A DNA stretch of 64,000 bases from Aquarana catesbeiana (lineage: Eukaryota; Chordata; Amphibia; Anura; Ranidae), in the NCBI RefSeq assembly GCF_042186555.1, contig NC_133332.1, positions 211,453,102-211,517,101 on the forward strand, written 5' to 3'. The translations under genes were made by a program, and so were the position numbers. The notes beneath the pieces were generated by a model, which worked only from the letters and a program-made list of their open reading frames with translations, made no database searches and was not told where the DNA came from. Positions 11,059 through 21,560 of this stretch are shown here, piece after piece. Each line of letters opens with the position of its first letter. The first letter of the stretch is position 1.

Positions 11059-11689
11059 TCCTATGGACATTAGTAGATAATGGCCGATTGGCCCTCTCAC
11101 CTGACCCAGCGATGGTTCCTCTGATCAGGAGTAAGCTCACTCTGAATTGCCCGTGGTGACTCCGCTGGGTAGCACCCAGATCTGTATTCTGGCAATGACT
11201 CCATTCCTTTCTCCGCCAGGGATGGCACCAGGCTGTGTGGCTTTCCCTCTGGTGGCGCAGGGCAGCGGGGTTTCCTCTCTGATGGTGTTCCCTGAGCACT
11301 GCCCTCTCCCTCTGGAGTCCTGGGTGCACTTCCCTGAAAGCTTTCCCAGGCTCCTGTATCTCTCTCTCTCTCCCATTTAGCTGAGCATGCTGTGTGGACT
11401 GCAGTTTCCGTGTTACAGTGGGGCTGCCAGTCCTCGGGACTACATGTCCCACAATCCTCTTCTCCTTTTTCTATTCTATTTTTCCCTGGCTGATATGAAG
11501 GCGGGGGAAGAAACATAGTGGGAGGCTGTGCTGGCCAGCGCCGCTCACTAGTATAGCAGTGCACGTGCGGAGGAGAGGGAGGGGAAGGGGCGAAAGAAGA
11601 GCCTGCAGCTGCAGTGACGTCACTAGGGTTGGTGTCACCAGGTGCGGTATAACATGGTGTCACCCTGCTTCCACCAACTTTAGTCGCCC
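11059..11689. other. Unique middle part of element F
   Basis: About 630 bp of single-copy sequence between the arrays. Overlapping open frames of 77-188 codons exist in several frames, but none resembles a transposase or other known protein and their composition follows the GC-rich DNA. Nothing functional is claimed. Confidence 0.5.
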
Positions 11690-13250
11690 CTCAGTACAGA
11701 CCTCCCTCCACTAAGTATAGACCCCCACTAAGTATAAACCCCTCTCTCAGTACAGACCCCCCTTCATCAGTATAGACCCCCCCAGGACAAACCACCCCCC
11801 CTCCATTAGTAGACCCCCACCAGGACAACCCCCCCTCCATTAGTACAGATTCCCCCCAGGACAAAGCCCCCCTTCATTAGTACAGACCCCCCAGGACAAC
11901 CCCCCTCCATTAGTACAGACCCCCAGGACAAACCCCCCCTCTATTAGTACAGACCCCCAGGACAAACCCCCTCCATTAGTACAGACCCCCTAGGAGAACC
12001 CCCCTCCACTAGTACAGACCCCCACAGGACAAATCCCCCCTTCATTAGTACAGACCCCACCAGGACAAACCCCCCTCCATTAGTACAGAACCCCCCCAGG
12101 ACCCCCCCTCCATTAGTACAGACCCCCCGGACAAACACCCCCCCTCCATTAGTACAGACCTCCCAGAACAACCCCCCTCCATTAGTACAGACCCCCAGGA
12201 CAAATCCCCCCTCCATTAGTACAGACCCCCCCCAAGACAACTCCCCCCCATTAGTACAGACCCCCAGGACAAATCCCCCCTCCATTAGTACAGACCCCCC
12301 CAAGACAACTCCCCCCCATTAGTACAGACCCCCAGGACAACCACCCCATTAGTACAGACCCCCCCAAGACAACTCCCCCCATTAGTACAGACCCCCAGGA
12401 CAACCACCCCATTAGTACAGACCCCCCAGGACAACCCCCCCATTAGTACAGACCCCCCAGGACAACCCCCCCATTAGTACAGACCCCCCAGGACAACCCC
12501 CTATTAGTACAGACCCCCCAGGACAACCCCCCCCATTAGTACAGACCCCCCAGGACAACCCCCCATTAGTACAGACCCCCCGGACAAACACCCCCCCTCC
12601 ATTAGTACAGACCCCCCAGAACAACCCCCCTCCATTAGTACAGACCCCCAGGACAAATCCCCCCTCCATTAGTACAGACCCCCCCAAGACAACTCCCCCC
12701 CATTAGTACAGACCCCCAGGACAAATCCCCCCTCCATTAGTACAGACCCCCCAAGACAACTCCCCCCCATTAGTACAGACCCCCAGGACAACCACCCCAT
12801 TAGTACAGACCCCCCCAAGACAACTCCCCCCCATTAGTACAGACCCCCAGGACAACCACCCCATTAGTACAGACCCCCCAGGACAACCCCCCCATTAGTA
12901 CAGACCCCCCAGGACAACCCCCCCATTAGTACAGACCCCCCAGGACAACCCCCCATTAGTACAGACCCCCCAGGACAACCCCCCCCATTAGTACAGACCC
13001 CCCAGGACAACCCCCCATTAGTACAGACCCCCCAGGACAACCCCCCATTAGTACAGACCCCCCAGGACAACCCCCCCATTAGTACAGACCCCCCAGGACA
13101 ACCCCCCATTAGTACAGACCCCCCAGGACAACCCCCCCCATTAGTACAGACCCCCCAGGACAACCCCCCATTAGTACAGACCCCCCAGGACAACCCCCCC
13201 CCATTAGTACAGACCCCCCAGGGACAAACAAACCTCCCTCTATCAGTACA
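11690..13250. repeat. C-rich minisatellite, 27-34-bp units (about 50)
   Basis: The unit is ATTAGTACAGACCCCCCAGG followed by ACAACCCCCC, mostly 30-31 bp, with C-run length varying. The first units (TCAGTACAGACC, CTAAGTATAGACC) are diverged, and the 12850-13220 end is the most uniform. On the minus strand each unit has G runs of 4-7, giving a dense G-quadruplex-prone tract. Long open frames here (MGGSVLMEGG type) are translations of the repeat. Confidence 0.95.
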
Positions 13251-13666
13251 GACAGACACATTAACACCCGGGCAGCAGTGCAGCCGCGCCGCCCGGGTGA
13301 AGAACAGATCGAGCGGGAGTGAGAGACAGCGGAGGAGAGAGAGAACCTGTGTCAGGCTGCAGGCACGGGCCGCCCCCCCTCCCCCCAGCGAAGTCACTGC
13401 GCGGCTGGTCTCTCTCAACACAGAGACCAGCCGCTCCGATCTCCGGCGGCTGCTCTCCTCTGACAGGAGGAGGAGGGAGGGGGGACAGGCTCGCTCTAGC
13501 AATGTAAAGCACAGCGGCGCCGGCGCGGCCGCTCCGCGGCGGTGAGCTGCTGTGGACAGAGCTATTTCTGGACACGGAGGGGAGGAGGAGGAGGGAGGGG
13601 AGCACTCTCCACCTCTCTGGCGCCTGGGTGCACTGCACCCCGTGCACCCGCCTGGGACCGGCCCTG
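13251..13666. other. CpG-rich right end of element F
   Basis: This GC-rich segment is dense in CpG, with GCGGCCGC near 13526 and many purine-rich GGAGGAGG runs. It looks like a CpG island inside a mobile element. No TATA box or coding region is evident, and promoter activity is unproven. Confidence 0.45.
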
Positions 13667-13681
13667 CCGTCCCCACTGTAA

Positions 13682-14269
13682 GCCTCATTTGCTACATACC
13701 ATTTTAATTAGCTGACTCCCGGCTGTCATGTTAAAGTGTCTGGTTTGCTCTGCAGCTGTCCAATCACTTTTACAGTGTAGGCGGCGTGGCACCCCTCTGC
13801 CAAACCCCTACCCTCCATGGGCTCCCAGGAAGAGTGGGAGAGCCTGGGACCACAACAAACTGTCTCAGGCTGCCGAGCAGCAGGAGATGAAGGAACATTT
13901 GTTCCCCAATCTCCTCTGCAGCAAGTGAAGCTGGAAGCGATCAGCACTGAGTATCCTCAGTTACAGAGCTGGCATTCCCTGGCTGCTACAGCCAGAGAAG
14001 CAGTTAATAAAAGCACTGGTTGTGCTTGATTAGCTGCAGTCGATAGCAAGGGATATACTGAGGGTTTGATAGACCCCCAATTTCTCCATAAAGAGACATA
14101 AAACCTGTCACCTGCCAATGCTATCACATAGGGGGCTTGTTATTCTTTTACACTCGCAAGTGCAAACACGCACACAGAGTACACATATGTACCGTATGTA
14201 GACCACGACTGAACCACATGTGTGAGTTTGCCACAAACGCTATAATTCTAGGGCCATAATTTGTGGTTA
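13682..14269. other. Unassigned non-coding stretch
   Basis: Short open frames (66-73 codons) overlap on both strands without recognisable protein features. No repeat end is identified. Nothing further seen. Confidence 0.3.
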
Positions 14270-14697
14270 ACTCTAAACTGATTAGCTGTAAATGCTTTTA
14301 AACCATTGCCTATGGATAATTTTAGATATCTTATTTTTTTTCACGATATCACAGGCACACGTAATTTTAAGACTTGACATGTTTGGTATCTATTTACTCA
14401 GCACAACCCCTTCTTTTATGTCTTACTAAAACAATGGCTGTTATATTGTGTCTGTGTGCAGTAAAATTATTTTTAATGTATTTTTTCTGAAAATATAAGT
14501 TTGATAAACAGTTGCACAAATATTGTGCATTATAAAATATTGCGATAACCATCATTTTATTCTACAGAGCTTCTGCTTTCAATTCAGAAAATATACAATA
14601 TTCCGGGGATTTTAAGTAATTTTATAGGCAAAAATACAGATGTTAACGTTTATGCAAAAAATGAACAAATTGCTCTGGAAGGGAAGTGGTTGAAAAA
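14270..14697 (-). repeat. Degraded TTAA-class repeat relic
   Basis: It shares blocks in inverted orientation with 41910-42186, for example AAAATATTGCGATAACC and the following CATTTTATTCTACAGAG. It has lost clear ends. Probably an old copy of the MITE family that opens TTAACCACTTAAAG at 41910. Confidence 0.5.
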
Positions 14698-15453
14698 AAG
14701 GCAGACACGTGAAACGGCTGGTTATTTTCAGGTGTCACTCTTCTATGGCTCTACACTCTTATCAGATTATTACCATTAAATGACAGTTAAATGACAGTGA
14801 TCACCAGCTGAAAGTCACAACATGTATGACTCCCGACTCTTTCACTGTGACCTCAGCTACCCTTAAGAGCAGAGTGCAGTTACCTAAATGTGTGCACTGG
14901 CGTCAAGTGAAAAACTGAAATCTTCATTTTGAGAGGAATTGATCTTAATTTCCCTCTGTCCTCAGTCATATACCCATTCTGTACCTTCTTACCTACCACT
15001 TTCCCAAGATTTAGGCAGCAGAATCCAGAGCACAGATAGGAGTATGATGCACAGGTTAATACCATGTGGTACAGATCCTTTACGCTTCCTCACCAGAAAT
15101 CCTCTTACTGAAAGCTGATCTGCAAAAGCAGAGAATTGGAATAGCACACTGGGTTATGACACCTGTGTGCACTGTTTATCCCCCTCCAACTTAATACCAC
15201 CTTTCATTTCCCAAATACAAATGTATCTTATAGCATTAAACTAGCACTAAAATGTATTTTTAGTTTTGGATAGATCTGGAGAAAGGGTCAGTTTTTTCTT
15301 TATTTCTCTGTCATTCTTTTTTTGTCACAGCTTTTCACTAGGACAAAGAGTTAGAGGGGGATATCTTTCCAATGGGCTCACTGACAGCAAAACATTCAGA
15401 GGTTCTAAGCCTTCCCTACTTAACCCAATGTTGGCACTGGAAGGGATGTGACT
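14698..15453. other. Unassigned non-coding stretch
   Basis: Mostly AT-rich, with TAA- and pyrimidine-rich parts. No gene, repeat terminus or RNA gene recognised. Confidence 0.3.
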
Positions 15454-15948
15454 TTAAAGGGTTGTAAAGGTTATTTGTTTTTTTGAAATAACAAACATGT
15501 TATACTTATCTCCTCTGTGCAAGGGTTTTGCACAGAGTGGCCCTGATCCTCCTCTTCGGGGGTCCCCCCAGCGGTGCTCCTGGCTCCTCCCTGCATCCAG
15601 TGCCCCCTCGGAGACCTGCATTCCAAAGGAACACCCGAGCGGGCATGCTCCCGAGTCCTGCTGCTGTGTCCATTGACACAAACAGCAGGACTCGGCCCAG
15701 CCCCTGGATCCAGTGTCACTGGATTTGATTGACAGCAGCGGGAGCCAATGGCTGCGCTGCTATCAATCTGTCCAATGAGGACCTGAGACAGTGGCTGGAG
15801 CTGCTGAGCGCGTCCCCGTCGATGGAACGATCGGGTTCAGGAAAGTAATAGGGGCTCTCTGGGGGGCAGCTGGACTACGGAAGGTTTTTCACCTTAATGC
15901 ATAGATTGTATTAAGGTGAAAAACCACAAGGGTTTACAACCCCTTTAA
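15454..15948. mobile_element. TTAA MITE, 495 bp
   Basis: The ends TTAAAGGGTTGTAAAGG and GGTTTACAACCCCTTTAA are inverted with TTAA at the outer edge. The GC-rich middle is non-coding. A hairpin (TTTTCACCTTAAT... and its complement, 15887-15925) sits next to the right end, as in related MITEs of the window. Confidence 0.85.
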
Positions 15949-15986
15949 GGCTAAACTCCAGTCTGACTGACTTTTTTCTATTGCAG

Positions 15987-17012
15987 TTAAAGAGGTATTA
16001 AACCTAAAATCAAAAATGTGTAGTATATTGCAGCTTACCAATCATTAGATGTTGTGGTTGCATCATGTTTTCTTATCTTAGGCTTCTGTCCTTCTGTTTC
16101 CCCTGGTGTTCTGGCCAGTTACACACCCCCTGTATTAGAGTGCCCCCACTCTGGATGAATGAGCTCAGGGGGTACCTTTGGACGGCAGCATTGTCAGTCT
16201 GGAGGAAGGGGAGTGTTAAAAGTACTAGCAGGTTTAGATACACTAACAAATTGAAGCCAAACTCCAGCTCACATTTATAAGCCGTTACAGCAAACATTTT
16301 TTCCTTTTGGGATAAAGGTTTTACAAAAATAAATAAAAGCTAATCATTGTAAGCACCCCTGTCGGTGTTAAATGGTTTGTCTCATCTCTGTAATCAATAC
16401 ATTCTGCTGGAGAGCTTGTTCTTTTGAAAAAACACAGACTTGCTGGCTGGATCTACAGATGAAGATAAAAGAAAGAAAGCCTAAAACTAGAAAATGAATA
16501 AAGCCATCGCATCTAAGAAATGCTAAAGAGGAAGTAAACGCTGATGCATTCTACTTCCTTTTTTCCCCCTGTAAAGTAAAAGCATAATGTGCTAGTATGC
16601 ATGGCATACTAGCACATTATGTGACACTTACCTGCAAACGAAGCCCGCGCTGTCCCCGCTGCAGGCTGCATCCATGTTCGCCCCGCTTCCTTCCAGGGCT
16701 GTGGACTCCGGCTCTGTGACTGTCCGGAGTCGTGTGGCGTCACTTCTGCGCATGTGTGCAGGAGCCGCCAGTCACGGCTTTCTCTATTGAAATAACGGCA
16801 TGGGCGACCGCTTCTTCACAGCGCATGCGCTGATGACATAATCAGCACAGTGTACAGCAAATATCTCCTAAACGGCAGACGTTTAGGAGATATTTACAGT
16901 ACCTATAGGTAAGCTTTATTATAGGCTTACCTATAGGTACAATTTACTAATGGAGGTTTACAACCTCTTTAAGCTGCAATATAATAAATGTTTGGGTTTA
17001 ATACCACTTTAA
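15987..17012. mobile_element. TTAA MITE interrupted by a second TTAA MITE
   Basis: The outer tips TTAAAGAGGTATTAAACC and TTTAATACCACTTTAA are inverted. The family is shared with 28034-28606, which has the same interior (CTAGCAGGTTTAGATACACT and GAAGCCAAACTCCAGCTC) in opposite orientation. A second MITE occupies 16523-16972. Confidence 0.8.
16523..16972. mobile_element. Nested TTAA MITE with internal hairpins
   Basis: The left tip CTAAAGAGGAAGTAAAC (TTAA changed to CTAA) and the right tip GGTTTACAACCTCTTTAA flank it. Comparing with 28034-28606 shows the host MITE rejoining across the insertion. It has two hairpins: a palindrome centred at about 16602 (GTGCTAGTATGC and its complement) and AAATATCTCCTAAACG with its complement at 16860-16898. 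The same layout occurs at 30695-31121 and 49932-50387. Confidence 0.85.
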
Positions 17013-17640
17013 GCAATACAGCTTGATGACAGTCTGCCCCCGATGTAATGATTAGCCTTGAACAATCGCCATCTGCTGGTTTTTATTTAGCACTGCAGCT
17101 CAAGTCTCTTCACTGAAGAGCAACAAGCAGCCTAGAAAGCCTAAGTGGACTGTTGGACATTCAGCCTGTGCCAGATAACTGGTTAGTCTGTCTGAATATT
17201 TATGCCTTGGATTAAATTTGAAAATTGTTTGAACTGCATTTTGTACTGAAATTCTCTTTGTCTACGGTGTTCATCAGCCTATTATCTCTGCTGTTATGAG
17301 TCATTTTTCTGTTTACCTGACTGGAACCTGGATTCTATTTTGACCATCATGTTGAAGACTCTGTACTGTCTGGTGTATACCCTGGCCATCTGTGCTTACA
17401 CCGCTCTAGCTTCTGTCTTGCCTGTAACTTGGCAATTGCTCTGATTGAAATGATGCATCTACTGAAATATGTGAAACAGAGCCTGTGATTGGACAATGAA
17501 GAAGTAACAACAATCTGATGAGTTCACCCCTTTTCTGTCCTAATCTGTCAGGATATTCTCTGTCAGCAAATTTGTATTGGAGCACACTTGATTAGTCCAT
17601 AATACTGCCTCTCCTTCTCCCAGTTCTATTGCAAATAGTC
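17013..17640. other. Unassigned non-coding stretch
   Basis: No gene is recognised. A 17-bp block TAGTCCATAATACTGCC occurs twice, 40 bp apart (about 17595 and 17635). The second copy joins the broken edge of Tc1 A2. Confidence 0.4.
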
Positions 17641-17659
17641 CATAATACTGCCCTGCGGC

Positions 17660-18277
17660 TAGGGTTACAAAAGAAAGAAAGAAAGGAGGGCGCACCGACC
17701 TAGTGCATTGCCACTGGTAACATTTATTAAAAAAGTTAAAACATTACCCGTCTAGGCTCTGAAGAAAGGGGTTCTCCCCTGAAACGCGTCAGCCATTGCC
17801 CCATCTACCCGATGTCCGGTCCAGGGTTTTTTGATGTTTGATTCTGCTCACCTGCAGCTACTGTCTATGCCTGAGTTTTTATGCTCGTTTGTGAGTATTC
17901 ATTTGCTGTTTTAACTTTTTTAATAAATGTTACCAGTGGTAATGCACTAGGTCGGTGCGCCCTCCTTTCTTTCTTTCTTTTGTAGTCTATGAATACCCAT
18001 TATTCTGAGGAGAGCTGCAAGACGGCAATTACCACTGAGGCATTCGGTCATACCACATATTGAGGAACTTAATACCTGAGCGCAGGAGAGATTTCTGGTT
18101 CTGCGGCTAGGGTTGCCACATCATCCCTTTAATCCAGGACACATATGAATTACACAGGTTCTGAGGCTGATTTAATGCAGATAGGGTACCAAGTGAGATT
18201 GATTACCACCTTAATCAGTCACCGAACCCAAGTAATTAATATGTGTCCTGGATTAAATGGATGATGTGGCAACCCTA
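17660..18277. mobile_element. hAT-type MITE, itself split by a later insertion
   Basis: The tips TAGGGTTGCCACATCATCC and GGATGATGTGGCAACCCTA are inverted, and the MITE proper is 18108-18277. The 8-bp target CCTGCGGC is present at 17652-17659 and 18278-18285, in transposase sequence of A2. The left part is separated from its target copy by a 434-bp insertion with its own 14-bp duplication. Confidence 0.85.
17667..18100. mobile_element. 434-bp insertion with foldback and 14-bp target duplication
   Basis: CTGCGGCTAGGGTT is repeated at 17653-17666 and 18101-18114. The first 315 bp have about 80-bp inverted arms (TACAAAAGAAAGAAAG to the complement ending 17984). The last 115 bp are outside the hairpin. 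The core holds CCTGAAACGCGTCAG. A 14-bp duplication suggests target-primed insertion, but no poly(A) tail is seen; the class is unresolved. Confidence 0.6.
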
Positions 18278-18285
18278 CCTGCGGC

Positions 18286-18954
18286 CCAGTCTCCAAAGGG
18301 AGGGGATCATGCTCTGCTTCAGTATGTCACAGTAAATGTTGGCTTTCATGGTTTCCTCAATGAACTGTAGCTCCCCAGTGCCGGCAGCACTCATGCAGCC
18401 CCAGTCCATGACACTCCCACCACCATGCTTGACTGTAGGCAAGACACACTTATCTTTGTACTCCTCACTTGGTTGCCGCCACACACGCTTGACACCATCT
18501 GAACCAAATACGTTTTTCTTGGTCTCATCAGACCACAGGACATGGTTCCAGTAATACATGTCGTCCTTAGTCTGCTTGTCTTCTGCTTGAAAACTGTTTG
18601 CGGGCTTTCTTGTGCATCATCTTTAGAAAAGGCTTCCTTCTGGGATGACAGCCATGCAGAACAATTTGATGCAGTGTGTGGCGTATAGTCTGAACACTGA
18701 CAGGCTGACCCTCCACCCCTTCAACCTCTGCAGCAATGCTGGCAGCACTCTATTTCCCAAAGACAACCTCTGCATATGAGGCTGAACACGTGCACTTAAT
18801 TTATTTGGTTGACCATGGCGAGGCCTGTTCTGAGTGGAACCTGTCCTCTTAAACCGCTGTATGGTCTTGACCATCATGCTGCAGCTTAGTTTCAGGGTCT
18901 TGGCAATCTTCTTATAGCCAAGGCAATCCTTATGTAGAGCAACAATTCTTTTTC
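18286..18954 (-). pseudogene. Tc1 transposase remnant (A2), central part
   Basis: A 94-codon frame at 18275-18559 reads LWSDETKKNVFGSDG, VKHGGGSVMDWG and GTGELQFIEETM, so the first catalytic Asp is kept. The upstream helix-turn-helix part follows to 18954 in broken frames. The N-terminus lies beyond the DIRS insertion, with the start ATG at 24617. The region with the second Asp and the Glu is missing. Inactive. Confidence 0.85.
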
Positions 18955-19105
18955 TTATCGTACATCACGGGACACAGAGCCATAGAAGTTACTATGTGGG
19001 TTATAGGCCACCTTCAGGTGATGGACACTGGCACGCCCTAAATTAAAAAGTGCACTCCCTATATAACCCCTCCCACTGGTGGGAGTACCTCAGTTTTTTC
19101 GCCAG
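18955..19105. repeat. DIRS left inverted terminal repeat
   Basis: It pairs with about 24400-24537, sharing CATCACGGGACACAGAG, GGTTATAGGCCACCTTCAGG and CCTCCCACTGGTGGGAG. The right repeat extends about 45 bp further outward than the left. Confidence 0.85.
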
Positions 19106-20738
19106 TGTCTAAAGGTGTTGATCACGAGTAAAGATGTGCTGTATTAAGCTCCACTGGAGCAATCCTTACTGGGGCTAGCCATGCTGCCACATCCGTTCAA
19201 AGGGTCTTTTTGGCCGAATTGAATGATACCTGAGCCTCGTATCCGAAGAAATGAGGTCTTGCCTGTTTTGCTTCTCTTTTTAGAGAGCTGGACCCCGGGA
19301 TCCAGTACTTTTTGGTATTAAGGTCATAAAGTTTTACTGGCGGTGGTGCTAATACAGGTCCAGGATTGTGGGTTTCCTCGAGGATCCCCAGCTCCTGAAG
19401 GTTTAACGGAACCCACCGTGAAGGGTGAAGATTGGGTCTGTTGGTTTACCACAGAAAACCCTGCGGCAGGAAAGGTAAGTGGAATTTTTCTAAGAAATTT
19501 TCAAAACTTTCTTATGAATGTCTCCTTCAATTTAGTAAATGTTGTCATGCCTATGTGTCACCACTGGGGGCTGTATAGAGCACTTACGGCCTCCTGCTTC
19601 TCAGAGAGCCCACGTTGTGTCCAGAAAACAGCAGTTTTTTCCTTCTCCGGCCAGCAGCAAACCTCTGGTAAGTCTGGGGGGGGTTCCTCCCCACCAGACC
19701 CCCCCTGTGCTGTTTTTCTTCCCCTCTTCTCGGGAAAGGAGCACAAAAAAAAGCAGCACTAACGGCACGCCACTCGGCAGCTTCAAGGCCCCCCTTTGCC
19801 ATTTTTTCCCCTCTCTCTGCTGATCCCATAAGATTGGAGCCTGCGCTCACGCGGGAAAAAGCTCTTTTTTTTTAAAAAAAGGGAGGGGAAGCCGTAGGCA
19901 GTTGGGGGCGGGGCTTAGCGCTTCGTTGGCATCCTCCAACACCCAGCGCGGGAAGGAGTGTTTTAATAGACACCATTGTTGCTGTTGCAGGCTGCAGAGG
20001 GACACAAGAGCAAAGGTGGCATATAAAAGGTTTGGTGACACAGGCATTCCTTTGACACATTTACTGCTGCATCAGGCTGGGCATTAATAGCAGCAACAGA
20101 GCTAAACTATTGCTCAAGCAAGTGTATGCATTCCTTCTGGTAGTACCTCTGCTTTGTGCATTGGCTATGGTCAGAAGGGGGGGGGGGGTAAGGGGGGGGG
20201 TAAAACACCTTAAAAAGGGCTCTTGTAAGACTTCTACAGTCACTTGAAAGCCTAGAAACCATCTCAATAAAGATGGCATCCTCCCATGAGAGTAATATGG
20301 TGATCAGAGTGAGCCATCGGGAGGGGCAAGTGTTGCAGCTGCTCTTAAACACTGCAGCCCCTGCATATATTACTAAGGAGGTTTTTTCTCCAACCATTTT
20401 AAGTTTGGAGCAAAAAAAAATTGATGCTTTAATCGCATCCCAGAGTGGGACTAAGCATAACAGGTCCCCATCCATTGCTCAGGACCTTCATGCTGAGGAA
20501 CAAGGGGCGAGAGATGAAGACTGGTACAGTCTCTCACTGAATTGGTCCGCTTCACATTTTTACTGCCAATAAGCGCAGTCAATTGATGAGCCCACTTCTG
20601 GTTTGGGTTCACTAAGCCTCCTCAATCTGTTCATGCTTTTCCTATCCATTCATGGCTAAAAAAGCTTATGTACTCTGAGTGGGAGCACCCAGATAAACAG
20701 TTTTTTTCCTCCAAAAAAGTTTTTCAATACTTTTTCTT

Positions 20739-21560
20739 ATGGAGGAAGAGTTCTATAAGAAATGAGGATTTCCTGCAGTTGACAGTGCTATATCCTCTGT
20801 AAACAAAAACCTGACTTGTCCAGTAGACAATGCTCGTATGCTAAAGGACCCAACAGATAAGAAGGTGGAATTCCTTTTTTTTTTAAAAAAAAGAAAAGCT
20901 ATTTTTTCGCCAGTTTATGGAGGTACTCAACATTATTCCTGATCAGCAGGCCCAAGATTTGGCCAGGATATCAGAAGCGTGTTTTACAGTAGACGTTATG
21001 AAAGATTCTATTCCCCAGGCCTCACGGCTCATGCTAGGGCTGGTACATATGCGTAGAATCCTATGGTTGGTCAGCTGAAACGCCATGCAAAAGCTCTTGG
21101 CCAGTTTCCCATTTCATGGTGAACGCTTATTTGGAGACAATCTGGATAGGCATATCCAAAGAATTTCTAATGGGAAAATTTCCCTTTTACCGGTTAAAAA
21201 GAAGTTAAGTATTTTTTCTTTAAAACGTGCTTCTTCTCTGGTGCCAGGGGCATCAGCCTCCAGGCAGTCATGAAGGCCTCCACCATCAGGCTCAAGAGGT
21301 AAACCTCACTGTCAGTCCCAGGGCCAAAAGAGGACCTGGGGGAGGAAACCCACAAAACAAGATACTAAAGCCTCTTTATGAAGGGGCACCTCCGCTCACT
21401 CGAGTGGAGGGAAGGCATCTATGGTTTTCAAAGGTTTGGCAGGAACAATGTCAAGACAGATGGGTGGCTTCCTCAATTTTCTCTAGGTTACAAACTAGAG
21501 TTCCGAGGGTTCCCGTCTCCTCTTTTTCTCAGTTCAGACGTTCCCAGAGATCCAGTGAAA
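20739..21560 (+). pseudogene. DIRS gag-like ORF remnant
   Basis: The start ATG at 20739 opens MEEEF, but a TGA follows after eight codons where the second copy (61031) reads Trp. Later blocks KLLASFPFHGERLFGDNLD and KPLYEGAPPL are recognisable, spread over different frames. The function assigned to this ORF in DIRS elements is a structural Gag-like protein. It is broken by a deletion around 20890 and several frameshifts. Confidence 0.7.

Larger units (their letters stand above)
7715..13666. mobile_element. 5.95-kb hAT-type element F loaded with minisatellites
   Basis: The tips CAGGGCCGATCCTAGG (7715) and CCTGGGACCGGCCCTG (ending 13666) are inverted. The 8-bp CCGTCCCC flanks both sides (7707-7714, 13667-13674), the hAT signature. 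It landed in the right inverted repeat of E1. No transposase is visible, so it is non-autonomous. Some 80% of it is two tandem arrays. Sub-terminal GGCGCCTGGGTGCA occurs near both ends. Confidence 0.9.
6091..13678 (-). mobile_element. Tc1-like element E, copy 1, interrupted by hAT F
   Basis: The left tip is CAGTGGGGACGGAAAGTATT (6091). The right inverted repeat ends at 7714 in CCGTCCCC and resumes after insertion F with CCGTCCCCACTG (to 13678). The inverted repeats are about 200 bp, and the transposase remnant runs on the minus strand. A second copy of the family lies at 37507-39110 in the opposite orientation. Confidence 0.9.

Noticed and set aside
11097..11663. 188-codon frame in hAT element F as a possible transposase
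   Set aside because: It has no hAT motifs (such as a BED finger or RNase H-like blocks), and several overlapping frames are equally open.
11944..13688. Long minus-strand frames of the MGGSVLMEGG type, up to 274 codons
   Set aside because: They are translations of the C-rich minisatellite, with 30-bp units keeping frame, and have no start context or known domain.
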